From Mycolicibacterium sp. CH28 (GTDB lineage Bacteria > Actinomycetota > Actinomycetes > Mycobacteriales > Mycobacteriaceae), in assembly GCF_004745805.1 (NCBI RefSeq), contig NZ_SRLQ01000002.1:186001-250000 (forward strand): a DNA stretch of 64,000 nt, given 5' to 3'. Made by a program: the position numbers and the translations under genes. Position 1 is the first letter of the stretch, and each line of letters starts with the position of its first letter. The notes below the pieces were generated by a model that was given only the letters and a program-made list of their open reading frames with translations, did no database searches and was not told the DNA's origin. Below are positions 56,212-64,000 of the stretch, piece after piece.

Positions 56212-56275
56212 GTACGGATGGTGCCGGTCTGCCTCGCGGCGGCGGCGCCCTCGACTACGGGGCGGGAAGGCGAGG

Positions 56276-56683
56276 ATGCAGCGGATATTGCTCGGAGGCA
56301 AGATTCATCGGGCGACGGTCACCCAGGCGGATCTGCACTACGTCGGATCAATCACCATCGACGCGGAGCTGATGGCCGGCGCCGGAATCCTGGAAGGCGA
56401 GCAGGTGCACGTTGTCGACGTCACCACCGGCGCGCGCCTGGTGACCTACGCGATTGCCGGCGCATCCGGCACGGGTGTGATCGGCATCAACGGTGCTGCG
56501 GCGCATCTTATTTCACCGGGGAATCTGGTCATCGTCATGTCGTTTGTGCAGCTTGACGAGGCCGAGGTGGCTACCCACCGAACCAAGGTCGTGCACGTCG
56601 ATTCAGACAATCGGATGGTTGCGGTGGGATCGGATCCGGCCCAGCCGGTTCCGGGTGCCGTCGAGCAGATGGCGGGGGCGTGA
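56276..56683 (+). CDS. panD: Aspartate 1-decarboxylase (PanD) paralogue in the siderophore locus
   Basis: Pyruvoyl enzyme of 135 residues converting L-aspartate to beta-alanine. [29 protein letters not shown] matches PanD, with the self-cleavage Gly24-Ser25 pair and Tyr22/Lys9 conserved; [24 protein letters not shown] is the second signature. Full length for the family. It is not next to panC, where mycobacterial panD normally lies; instead it overlaps the ornithine hydroxylase by one base (TGATG) under an iron box. NRPS module 2 carries a beta-alanine code, so it probably supplies that residue under iron starvation. Whether the genome has a second panD cannot be seen here. Confidence 0.93.
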   Translation: MQRILLGGKIHRATVTQADLHYVGSITIDAELMAGAGILEGEQVHVVDVTTGARLVTYAIAGASGTGVIGINGAAAHLISPGNLVIVMSFVQLDEAEVATHRTKVVHVDSDNRMVAVGSDPAQPVPGAVEQMAGA

Positions 56684-57999
56684 TGTCGGCGGACGACGGT
56701 GTGGTGCTGGATTTCGTCGGGGTCGGCTTCGGGCCGTCGAACCTCGCCCTGGCCGTCGCGGTGCAGGAACACAACGAACGCTGCCCGCGGGCGGTGACGG
56801 CCGAATTCGTCGACGCCAAGCCTGAATTCGGCTGGCACACCGGGATGTTGATCCCGGGCGCCACCATGCAGATCTCGTTTCTGAAAGATCTTGTCACTCA
56901 GCGCAACCCGCGCAGCGGATTCACCTTCCTGAACTATCTCACCGAGCGAGGGCGGCTCACCGAGTTCATCAACTACAAGACGTTCTTCCCCACCCGGCTG
57001 GAGTTCCACGACTACCTGAGCTGGGCGGCGGCCAAGGTAGACGCTTCGGTGCGGTACGGATCGCGCGTCACCGCCGTCCGTGAGGTCGACGGCGCGTTCG
57101 AGATCGAGGTCACCGGCGCCGCAGCCGGGCGGCTGCGCGCACGCAACGTGGTCATCGCCGGCGGGCTGAGCCCGCAGCTGCCGGCAGGCGTGGTCGCCTC
57201 GGCCCGCCAGATCCACAACCACAATGTCCTGCATGACCTGCAGCGCTTGCCTTCGACGCAGCACGACCGGTTCGTCGTCGTCGGAGCCGGGCAGAGCGCG
57301 GCCGAGGTGGTCGGCTATCTGCACGATCGGTCGCCCTCGACCGAGGTACACGGGGTATTCGCCAAGTACGGCTACAGCCCCGCCGACGACTCGCCGTTCG
57401 CCAATCGGGTTTTCGACCCCGACGCGGTCGACGACTTCTACACCGCCGAGCCGGGTGTGCGTCGGCAACTGCTCAACTATCACCGCAGCACCAACTATTC
57501 GGCGGTCGACCTCCCGCTCATCGAGGAGCTCTACGCCCGCGAATACGCCGAACGGGTCGAAGGCGCCCGCCGGCTCTTCCTGCGCGGCGCATCCAGCGTG
57601 ATCCGGACCGAGGAAACCGGAGACGGGGTCCGGGTGCGTATCCGCCACCACCCCACCGGTGCGGTCGACGAGATCGATTGCGACGCCGTCATCTACGCAA
57701 CGGGCTTCGTGCCGGCCCCGCTGCGGGGAATCCTGGGTGACCTCTACGACGACCTGGTGCTCGAGGACGGGCAGCCGGCGGTCGCCCGGGACTACCGGCT
57801 GCTCACCACCCAGCCAACCTCCGGGGGGCTCTACATCCAGGGCAACACCGAGCACACCCACGGACTGACGTCGTCGCTGCTGTCGAACATCGCGATCCGC
57901 AGCGGCGAGATCCTGCGGGCGATGTTGCAGGTGGACGACGACCTCGACAGACCGGGAGAACTCCTGGGGATCAGCCTCCCGAATGCAGCCTCAGCGTGA
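56683..57999 (+). CDS. L-ornithine N5-monooxygenase (hydroxamate-forming)
   Basis: FAD/NADPH enzyme of 438 residues making N5-hydroxyornithine. FAD motif DFVGVGFGPSNLALAVAV at the N-terminus, substrate motif MQISFLKDLVTQRNPRSGFTFLNYL, NADPH motif FVVVGAGQSAAEVVGYL at about residue 205, and the C-terminal EHTHGLTSSLLSNIAIRSGEIL. Start ATG overlaps the PanD stop. It provides the three hydroxyornithines used by NRPS modules 1, 3 and 5. Orthologous in role to MbtG, which acts on lysine, but the context and DMENLGLINK codes favour ornithine. Confidence 0.92.
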   Translation: MSADDGVVLDFVGVGFGPSNLALAVAVQEHNERCPRAVTAEFVDAKPEFGWHTGMLIPGATMQISFLKDLVTQRNPRSGFTFLNYLTERGRLTEFINYKTFFPTRLEFHDYLSWAAAKVDASVRYGSRVTAVREVDGAFEIEVTGAAAGRLRARNVVIAGGLSPQLPAGVVASARQIHNHNVLHDLQRLPSTQHDRFVVVGAGQSAAEVVGYLHDRSPSTEVHGVFAKYGYSPADDSPFANRVFDPDAVDDFYTAEPGVRRQLLNYHRSTNYSAVDLPLIEELYAREYAERVEGARRLFLRGASSVIRTEETGDGVRVRIRHHPTGAVDEIDCDAVIYATGFVPAPLRGILGDLYDDLVLEDGQPAVARDYRLLTTQPTSGGLYIQGNTEHTHGLTSSLLSNIAIRSGEILRAMLQVDDDLDRPGELLGISLPNAASA

Positions 58000-58053
58000 T
58001 ATAACTCACTTACGTCTGTCTAACATGAGGCAGATCACAGGCGGAGGTCTTCG

Positions 58054-58272
58054 ATGAGCAGCGTGGAACGTTCTCCCAAGTTGACCCTCACGGCCGCGCG
58101 CGCTCACAGCGAGGCCAATACCCACCCCACACTGATGGCGATCCTGATGGTCGCCATCGTGCTTGCCGGCGTGGCCGGGGTGGTCGTGGCGTTGTCGATG
58201 GGGCACGCGGCCTTCGTGCTGAGCATCGTGCTCATCACATTCGGGCTGATCGCCGCCGCCTCCATCTGCTGA
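58054..58272 (+). CDS. Small two-helix membrane protein of unknown function
   Basis: 72 residues: a basic/polar N-terminus (MSSVERSPKLTLTAARAHSEA) and two hydrophobic helices (about 28-48 and 52-71). A good ribosome site, GGCGGAGG, precedes the ATG. It follows the ornithine hydroxylase by 54 bases on the same strand, so it may belong to the siderophore transcript, but no domain is recognisable. Codon usage looks like real coding sequence. Confidence 0.65.
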   Translation: MSSVERSPKLTLTAARAHSEANTHPTLMAILMVAIVLAGVAGVVVALSMGHAAFVLSIVLITFGLIAAASIC

Positions 58273-58380
58273 CTCTGCCCGCAGGAGGGTCGCCAGACCG
58301 GCGACGTACATAAGCGTTGCTAATCCATGTGAAGAATCTTTAGCTGTACTGGACTGGCTGCGCTCCTTAACGTTCGATCC

Positions 58381-58980
58381 ATGACCTCGCCGCTACTAGT
58401 CGGATTCCTGACGTCGTTCGCCCTGATCGCCGCAATCGGTGCGCAAAACGCGTTCGTACTGCGCCAGGGCATCCGAGGTGAACACGTCCTGGCGGTGGTC
58501 AGCGTGTGCGCGATCTCCGACCTGTTGCTCATCACTGCGGGCATCGCCGGTGTCGGCGCCCTCATCACCGCCCACCCGCACACGGTCGCCGTCGCCAAGA
58601 TCGGCGGCGCCGCCTTCCTGCTGAGCTACGGCGCGCTCGCCGCGCGCCGCGCCCTGAAGCCCGCGACCATGGCCCCCGCGCGGGACGGCTCGACCCGCCT
58701 GATCTCAGTGCTGCTCACCTGCCTGGCGATGACGTTCCTCAACCCGCACGTCTATCTGGACACCGTCGTCCTGCTCGGCACGCTGGCCAACCAGCACGCC
58801 GACGGCCGGTGGTTGTTCGGCATCGGCGCGGTGACCGCCAGCGTGGTCTGGTTCTTCAGCCTCGGGTTCGGCGCACGCCGGCTGGCGGGCTTGTTCGCCA
58901 CCCCGCTGACCTGGCGGATTCTCGACGGCCTGATCGCCGCCACCATGATCGCGCTCGGCGTCTCACTCGTCTTCTCCTGA
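58381..58980 (+). CDS. lysE: LysE/ArgO-family basic amino acid exporter
   Basis: Membrane exporter of 199 residues, six helices. Family motifs are [19 protein letters not shown] at residues 13-31 and [16 protein letters not shown] at about 120-135. Expected to export lysine, arginine or possibly ornithine. ATG follows immediately on a 108-base region with a possible promoter. Its usual regulator LysG is not adjacent; the LysG-type gene in this window is at 21071. Position after ornithine hydroxylase hints at ornithine balance, but no iron box is seen upstream. Confidence 0.9.
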   Translation: MTSPLLVGFLTSFALIAAIGAQNAFVLRQGIRGEHVLAVVSVCAISDLLLITAGIAGVGALITAHPHTVAVAKIGGAAFLLSYGALAARRALKPATMAPARDGSTRLISVLLTCLAMTFLNPHVYLDTVVLLGTLANQHADGRWLFGIGAVTASVVWFFSLGFGARRLAGLFATPLTWRILDGLIAATMIALGVSLVFS

Positions 58981-59007
58981 CCAAATCCACGCGCCACTCG
59001 ACGGGAG

Positions 59008-59094
59008 ATGGCGCTGGGCAACCGCGGACCGTTCGCACTCGACAACGTCGACCAGGCGATTGACGTTTTGGAGTCGGGTTTCGACCTGAAGTGA
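59008..59094 (+). CDS. Possible 28-residue small ORF or gene remnant
   Basis: ATG to TGA encoding 28 residues beginning MALGNRGPFALDN and ending DVLESGFDLK, located between lysE and the FecB2-like gene, with CGGGAG upstream. The composition (acidic, ordered, no low-complexity) looks like the tail or head of a real protein rather than random high-GC sequence. Could be a remnant of a deleted gene. Weakly supported. Confidence 0.25.
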   Translation: MALGNRGPFALDNVDQAIDVLESGFDLK

Positions 59095-59108
59095 GCTAAT
59101 CTCGCGCC

Positions 59109-60095
59109 GTGAGCACGCACTGGACCAGGCGTGGGTTCTTCGGCGCCGCGGGTGCGGCGGGGGCGCTTCTTGTCGCGGCGTGCACGTCGGACGGCAAGGG
59201 AGACGATTCCCCGCCGAAATCGGTGACGATCAAGCACATCTTCGGCGAGACCACGGTGAACGCACCGCCCAAACGCGTCGTCAGCGCCGGTTTCACCGAG
59301 CAGGACGATCTGCTGGCCGTCGGTGTCGTGCCGGTCGCCGTCACCGCCTGGTTCGGCGATCAACCCTTCGGGGTGTGGCCGTGGGCGCAACCCGAACTCG
59401 GCTCCGCTCAGCCCGTTGTCCTCAGCCTGGACAACGGAATTCAGGTCGACCAGATCGCCGCACTCAAGCCCGATCTCATCGTCGCCGTCAACGCCGGGCT
59501 CGATGCCGACACCTACAAGAAGCTGTCGGCGATCGCGCCGACGATCGCGCAATCCGGCCCGGACGCGTTCTTCGAGCCCTGGAAGGATCAGGCCGGCGCC
59601 GTCGGAACCGCGGTGTTCCAGGGCCGACAGATGAAACAGCTCATCTCCGCGGTCGACGACAAGTTCGCCGTGGTGGCCAAGAACAACGCCGGATTCAAGG
59701 ACCGCAAGGCCGTGCTGTTGGCCGGCACCTTCTTCGACAACGCGCTGACCGCAACCGTGTCCGGCTGGCGCACCGAGTTCCTGACCACCATGGGCTTCCA
59801 GATCCCCGACACCATCAAGAGCTACGCGATCGACGACCACCGGGCCGCCATCCCCCGCGACAAACTCGCCGACGCGCTCGACGGCGCCGACGTGCTGATC
59901 TGGTCCACCGAGAGCGACGCCGACCAGGCGGCGCTGCTGGCCGACCCGGCCGTCTCCGCACTGAGTGCCACCAAGCAGAACCGCAACGTGTTCACCGGCA
60001 AGGACCTCGCCGGGGCGATCGCGTTCGCTTCGCCGCTGTCCTATCCGTTGGTCGCCGACCAGCTGCCGCCGCTGCTAGCGCGCGCGCTGCGCTGA
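59109..60095 (+). CDS. FecB2-like iron/haem-binding lipoprotein, Tat-type signal
   Basis: Solute-binding lipoprotein of 328 residues. The signal has a twin-arginine (TRRGFFGAAG) followed by lipobox VAAC at about residue 25. The mature part resembles the protein at 55033 (HIFGETTVNAPPKRVVSAGFTEQDDLLAVGVVPVAV, QIAALKPDLIVAVNAGLD, YKKLSAIAPTIAQ). Gene order with PxpB, PxpC and AAC(2') downstream matches the M. tuberculosis fecB2 (Rv0265c) neighbourhood, so this is probably its orthologue rather than a second exochelin receptor. No iron box is visible upstream. Confidence 0.88.
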   Translation: MSTHWTRRGFFGAAGAAGALLVAACTSDGKGDDSPPKSVTIKHIFGETTVNAPPKRVVSAGFTEQDDLLAVGVVPVAVTAWFGDQPFGVWPWAQPELGSAQPVVLSLDNGIQVDQIAALKPDLIVAVNAGLDADTYKKLSAIAPTIAQSGPDAFFEPWKDQAGAVGTAVFQGRQMKQLISAVDDKFAVVAKNNAGFKDRKAVLLAGTFFDNALTATVSGWRTEFLTTMGFQIPDTIKSYAIDDHRAAIPRDKLADALDGADVLIWSTESDADQAALLADPAVSALSATKQNRNVFTGKDLAGAIAFASPLSYPLVADQLPPLLARALR

Positions 60096-60118
60096 CCTGT
60101 CGTGCTTGGATAACACCC

Positions 60119-60817
60119 GTGACGAGCAGCCAGGCCACGACCGGCCATGACGCCCCGACCCCCGGATTCGCACAGGTCGGCTCGCTCTATTATCCGATCC
60201 TCGTCTCCGTCTTCACCGCGCTGGTGATCATCTCCAATGTCACGGCCACCAAGGGGGTCGCGTTCGGGCCGATCATCACCGACGGTGGATTCATCGTCTT
60301 CCCCCTGACTTACGTCATCGGTGACGTGCTCTCCGAGGTGTACGGGTTCAAGGCCGCGCGCCGGGCGATCATCCTCGGCTTCGCGATGAACGGGCTGGCG
60401 GCACTGGCGTTCTGGGTGACGATCTACCTGCCGTCGGCCGACTTCTACACCAACCAGGAACATTTCGAGAACATCGTCCATGCCTACACCCAGCTGATCG
60501 TCGCCGGCTTGGCCGGCTTCATCGTCGGCCAGACCATCAACGCCTGGACCGTCGTCAAGATCAAAGAGCGCACCAAGGAAAAGCACCTGTGGGCGCGGCT
60601 GGTCGGCTCGACCTTCGCCGGCCAGCTCGGTGACACCCTGGTGTTCTGCAGCATCGCCGCCGGCGCGATCGGGATCACCAGCTTCGGCGACTTCGCCACC
60701 TACACCGCGCTGGGCTGGGTGTACAAGACCGCCGTCGAAGTGGTGATGCTGCCCGTGACCTACCGGGTGATCGCCTACATCAAACGGCACGAACCGACCT
60801 ACACCGCGATGGTCTGA
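60119..60817 (+). CDS. VUT-family (YhhQ-type) queuosine-precursor transporter
   Basis: Membrane protein of 232 residues, six helices, DUF165/VUT family. Motifs: LVIISNVTATKGVAF, DGGFIVFPLTYVIGDVLSEVYGFKAARRAI, and GSTFAGQLGDTLVFCSIAA, with the TAVEVVMLPVTYRVIAYIK end. GTG at 60119 is used; TAACAC just upstream (60111-60116) could be a -10 element of a near-leaderless transcript. Family members import preQ0, preQ1 or queuine. It separates fecB2-like from pxpB, which are adjacent in M. tuberculosis as I recall. Confidence 0.85.
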   Translation: MTSSQATTGHDAPTPGFAQVGSLYYPILVSVFTALVIISNVTATKGVAFGPIITDGGFIVFPLTYVIGDVLSEVYGFKAARRAIILGFAMNGLAALAFWVTIYLPSADFYTNQEHFENIVHAYTQLIVAGLAGFIVGQTINAWTVVKIKERTKEKHLWARLVGSTFAGQLGDTLVFCSIAAGAIGITSFGDFATYTALGWVYKTAVEVVMLPVTYRVIAYIKRHEPTYTAMV

Positions 60818-60914
60818 CGGTCGCGGCAAACCGGTCTGAGTGTTGTCCTAAGACAGTTCTGGCAGTGCTCGAAAACCTGCGAACCGCGCGCATCGACGGA
60901 TCTACCGTCGGAGG

Positions 60915-61577
60915 ATGAGTGTGGCGACAGATCCCCACATGTCCACCATGGTCCGTGACTACGGCGACCAGGCGCTGCTGCTGGAATGCGCGTCGACCGA
61001 CGAGGTGCTGACCCTGGCCGCCGCCCTGCGTGTGGCGGACCTGCCAGGCCTGCTCGACATCGTCCCGGCCTCCCGCACCGTGCTGTGCAAACTGGCCGGT
61101 CCGCAGTACCAGGCGCCAACCCGCCAGCGGCTCGACCGATTGCGCGTCGACGCCGGGTCCGCCGGCGACCAACCGCCACGGCGCGTCGATCTGGTCATCG
61201 ATGTGGTCTATGACGGCGCCGACCTCACCGATGTCGCCGAGCACACCGGCATGTCCGTCGCCGATGTCGTCGAGGCCCACACCGCCACCCCGTGGCGCGT
61301 CGGATTCGGCGGATTCGCACCAGGTTTCGCCTACCTGATCGGCGGCGACCCTCGACTGTGGGTGCCGCGGCGAGGCGACCCGCGGACCGCGGTGCCGGCC
61401 GGGGCGGTGGGACTGGCCGGGGAGTTCAGCGGGGTGTACCCGCGCCCGTCCCCGGGCGGCTGGCAGTTGATCGGACGCACCGAGGCGGTGCTGTGGGATA
61501 TCGACCGGGTGCAGCCGGCACTACTGCTGCCCGGAATGTGGGTGCAGTTCAGGGCCGCCCGAGAGAGCTCGACATGA
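60915..61577 (+). CDS. pxpB: 5-oxoprolinase subunit PxpB (KipI family)
   Basis: Cytoplasmic subunit of ATP-dependent 5-oxoproline (pyroglutamate) hydrolase, 220 residues. Family motifs: [10 protein letters not shown] near the start, [27 protein letters not shown] and [27 protein letters not shown]. The ATG at 60915 abuts GGAGG with no spacing; the GTG two codons later is better spaced and may be the real start. Stop overlaps pxpC's ATG (ATGA). No pxpA is found in the window. Confidence 0.92.
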   Translation: MSVATDPHMSTMVRDYGDQALLLECASTDEVLTLAAALRVADLPGLLDIVPASRTVLCKLAGPQYQAPTRQRLDRLRVDAGSAGDQPPRRVDLVIDVVYDGADLTDVAEHTGMSVADVVEAHTATPWRVGFGGFAPGFAYLIGGDPRLWVPRRGDPRTAVPAGAVGLAGEFSGVYPRPSPGGWQLIGRTEAVLWDIDRVQPALLLPGMWVQFRAARESST

Positions 61578-62467
61578 TCACACTGGAAGTCCTGCGCACC
61601 GGGCCGCTGGCGCTGCTGGAGGACCTTGGTCGGCCAGGTCTGGCCCACGCCGGGGTGACCCGTTCCGGGGCAGCCGACCGCGGGTCGCACCGGCTGGCCA
61701 ACCGCCTCGTGGCCAACCCCGACGATCGGGCCACCGTCGAGATCACGTTGGGCGGGTTCGCCGCGCGGGTACGCGGCGGCGCGGTTGACATCGCTGTGAC
61801 CGGCGCCGATGCCGACCCGGCCGTGGGCGGAGTTCCCTTCGGTACCAACAGCGTTCACCATGTCCGCGATGGTGAGGTGATCTCGCTGGGGGCGCCGCAT
61901 TCCGGGTTGCGCAGCTACCTGGCGGTGCGCGGCGGCATCGCAGTCGAACCCGTCCTCGGCTCCCGCAGCTACGACACGATGTCGGCGATCGGGCCGCGCC
62001 CACTGTGCCCCGGCGACGTGCTGCCCGTCGGCTCGCACTCCGACGGCTATCCCGAGCTCGACCAGGCCCCGGTGGCAGCCATCGCCGAGGACCTGCTGGA
62101 ACTGCGGGTGGTCCCAGGCCCGCGCGACGACTGGTTCACCGACCCCGACGCCCTGGTGCACACCGACTGGATAGCTAGCGACCGCAGCGACCGGGTCGGC
62201 ATGCGCCTGACCGGACGGCCGCTGACCTGCCGCTGGCCCGACCGGCAGCTGCCCAGCGAGGGAGCCGCCCGCGGGGCGATCCAGGTGCCGCCCAACGGCC
62301 AGCCGGTGATCCTCGGGCCCGACCACCCGGTCACCGGCGGTTACCCCGTCATCGGCGTGGTCATCGACGCGGACACCGACAAGGCCGCCCAAGTCCGGCC
62401 CGGCCAGACGGTACGACTGCACTGGACCCGGCCACGTATCGCAGCGCGGAATTCCCCGGACTGGTAA
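61574..62467 (+). CDS. pxpC: 5-oxoprolinase subunit PxpC (biotin-dependent carboxyltransferase-like)
   Basis: Partner of PxpB, 297 residues. [38 protein letters not shown] is the usual N-terminal block. Also typical are [35 protein letters not shown] and the [34 protein letters not shown] stretch. Length agrees with the family. Translationally coupled to pxpB. Confidence 0.92.
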   Translation: MITLEVLRTGPLALLEDLGRPGLAHAGVTRSGAADRGSHRLANRLVANPDDRATVEITLGGFAARVRGGAVDIAVTGADADPAVGGVPFGTNSVHHVRDGEVISLGAPHSGLRSYLAVRGGIAVEPVLGSRSYDTMSAIGPRPLCPGDVLPVGSHSDGYPELDQAPVAAIAEDLLELRVVPGPRDDWFTDPDALVHTDWIASDRSDRVGMRLTGRPLTCRWPDRQLPSEGAARGAIQVPPNGQPVILGPDHPVTGGYPVIGVVIDADTDKAAQVRPGQTVRLHWTRPRIAARNSPDW

Positions 62468-62473
62468 AGCTGA

Positions 62474-63028
<555 letters not shown>

Positions 63029-63181
63029 ATCCCCGGGATTCATAACCCGACGAATGAAACTTGCCCCTTCGGCGCGTTGACGCCGAATCCACCGCCCGCT
63101 GTGACCGCTGGAACACCGCCGCGCCACCAACGGGGATCGGCTTTCGTTGTCACTACATAGTGCGCGTGATATAGATACGTC

Positions 63182-63697
63182 GTGGGATATCAGCCGACCG
63201 ATCACGACGTCAGTGCGTGCGTCGGCGATGTCCTCGACCAGGCGACCGACCTCACGGCGCGATTCCTCAGTGACCGCGCGGATTTGAGCGCGTCGGCGGC
63301 ATTCACCCTGAACACCGTGTACCGCGAGGGACCCGTCCGGCTGACCACCCTGGCCACCAGGGAGGGGATCAGCCAGCCTTCGATGACGCAATTGGTCCAG
63401 CGGCTTGAGCGTGCCGGCCTGGTGACCAGGCTTGCCGACCCCGACGACGGCCGGGCCGCCCTGATCGGCATCACCGCCGCAGGTCGAACGTTGCTCGACG
63501 ATCGCAAGCGCATGCGCCGGGAACGACTGGCGGCATTGATGACAACGCTGAACGACGAAGAGAAGTCGGCGCTGTGGCTCTCGGCCCGGGTTGCCCTGCC
63601 ACTCATCGATCGACTCGCCGCCTACGCCGACTGCGCCACCAACGGCCCTGCGGGGCGACAAGCAGGAGATTCAACGTCCGCACCGCGGTCGATGTGA
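63182..63697 (+). CDS. MarR-family transcriptional regulator
   Basis: Winged-helix regulator of 171 residues. AAFTLNTVYREGPVRLTTLATREGISQPSMTQLVQRLERAGLVTRLADPDDGRAALIGITAAGRTLL is the MarR core. GTG start with a TATAGAT-type -10 a few bases upstream, suggesting a leaderless message. The end carries an extra polar tail (CATNGPAGRQAGDSTSAPRS). It is followed 14 bases later by an mmpS gene in the same direction, so it probably controls that MmpS/MmpL exporter. Confidence 0.9.
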   Translation: MGYQPTDHDVSACVGDVLDQATDLTARFLSDRADLSASAAFTLNTVYREGPVRLTTLATREGISQPSMTQLVQRLERAGLVTRLADPDDGRAALIGITAAGRTLLDDRKRMRRERLAALMTTLNDEEKSALWLSARVALPLIDRLAAYADCATNGPAGRQAGDSTSAPRSM

Positions 63698-63711
63698 CGG
63701 AAGGTGTTCGG

Positions 63712-64000
63712 GTGAAAGCTATTCCGGTGGGACGCGTGCTGAAACGCATCTGGATCCCGCTCGTCCTGGTGGTGGTGCTGGCGGTCTCCGGCCTGGTCGT
63801 GTCGCGCCTGCACAGGATGTTCGCGTCGAAGGATCTCAATGCAGGGTCGGGCGCGGGCATCGAGATCGTCCAGTTCAATCCCAAGGTCATGGTGTACGAC
63901 GTCTACGGTTCACCCGGCAGCACCGCTCAGATCAGTTACTTCGACCCGGACGCCAAAGTGCACTTCGTCACCGTGCCACTGCCCTGGTCGGTCTCGCTGT
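63712..64000 (+). CDS. MmpS-family membrane accessory protein (3' cut by window end)
   Basis: The first 96 residues of an MmpS protein: short basic start (VKAIPVGRVLKRIW), one hydrophobic helix (IPLVLVVVLAVSGLVV), then the periplasmic beta-rich domain with FNPKVMVYDVYGSPGSTAQISYFD and PLPWSVSL, the family hallmark. GTG start with GGAAGG eight bases upstream. MmpS proteins act with an MmpL pump, expected just beyond the window. MmpS4/S5 help export siderophores in M. tuberculosis; whether this one does is unknown. Confidence 0.9.
   Translation, partial: MKAIPVGRVLKRIWIPLVLVVVLAVSGLVVSRLHRMFASKDLNAGSGAGIEIVQFNPKVMVYDVYGSPGSTAQISYFDPDAKVHFVTVPLPWSVSL

Noticed and set aside
59109..60095. Second dedicated ferric-exochelin receptor
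   Set aside because: No iron box, and the downstream gene order matches the fecB2 neighbourhood, so a housekeeping FecB2 orthologue is more likely.

Overview
The window is high-GC DNA from a rapidly growing mycobacterium (Mycolicibacterium type). Pointers are a near-complete exochelin siderophore locus with IdeR-type iron boxes, an MmpS gene, an intrinsic AAC(2')-I acetyltransferase, many GTG/TTG starts and many 4-base stop/start overlaps. There is no gene-free stretch longer than about 300 bases and I saw no RNA gene, insertion sequence or CRISPR array.

Region 1 (1-11.2 kb) handles carbohydrates and polyols. It holds the end of a mannitol-type PTS protein with a DeoR regulator, a POT peptide transporter, and a tightly overlapped minus-strand operon (sugar ABC transporter, zinc polyol dehydrogenase, ribulose-phosphate-epimerase-like barrel). 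This operon is divergent from a SorC-type regulator and an SDR dehydrogenase. Four phased GCTCAT repeats lie in the divergent promoter region. A 36-base tandem repeat sits exactly at the dehydrogenase/ATPase junction. An L,D-transpeptidase follows.

Region 2 (11.3-21.1 kb) contains a DHA2 efflux pump, a frameshifted serine hydrolase, and a cluster that looks like a gamma-glutamyl-amine pathway. The cluster has a glutamine-synthetase-like ligase, APC permease, class III aminotransferase and FluG-type amidohydrolase, divergent from a class II (EgtC-like) amidohydrolase and an RpiR regulator, with a perfect palindrome between.

Region 3 (21.1-24.0 kb) has a LysG/ArgP-type LysR regulator, and a cytochrome P450 divergent from a TetR regulator across a 28-base near-perfect palindrome.

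Region 4 (24.0-59 kb) is the exochelin locus: siderophore-interacting reductase, FecCD permeases and ATPase (fxuC/A/B), formyltransferase fxbA, MbtH, a two-gene exporter (exiT-like), one 22.4-kb six-module NRPS gene, a ferric-siderophore binding lipoprotein, a PanD paralogue and ornithine N5-hydroxylase, with four iron boxes. Specificity codes read from the sequence give formyl-hydroxyornithine(D), beta-alanine, hydroxyornithine(D), threonine(D), hydroxyornithine(L). This is the exochelin MS pentapeptide, followed by a sixth module with no known residue. PanD supplies beta-alanine, the hydroxylase supplies hydroxyornithine, and FxbA formylates. The exporter releases the product, and the binding protein, permeases and reductase bring iron back.

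Region 5 (58-64 kb) has a small membrane protein, a LysE exporter, and a block resembling M. tuberculosis Rv0265c-Rv0262c (FecB2-like lipoprotein, PxpB, PxpC, AAC(2')) with a queuosine-precursor-type transporter inserted. A MarR regulator and the start of an mmpS gene end the window.
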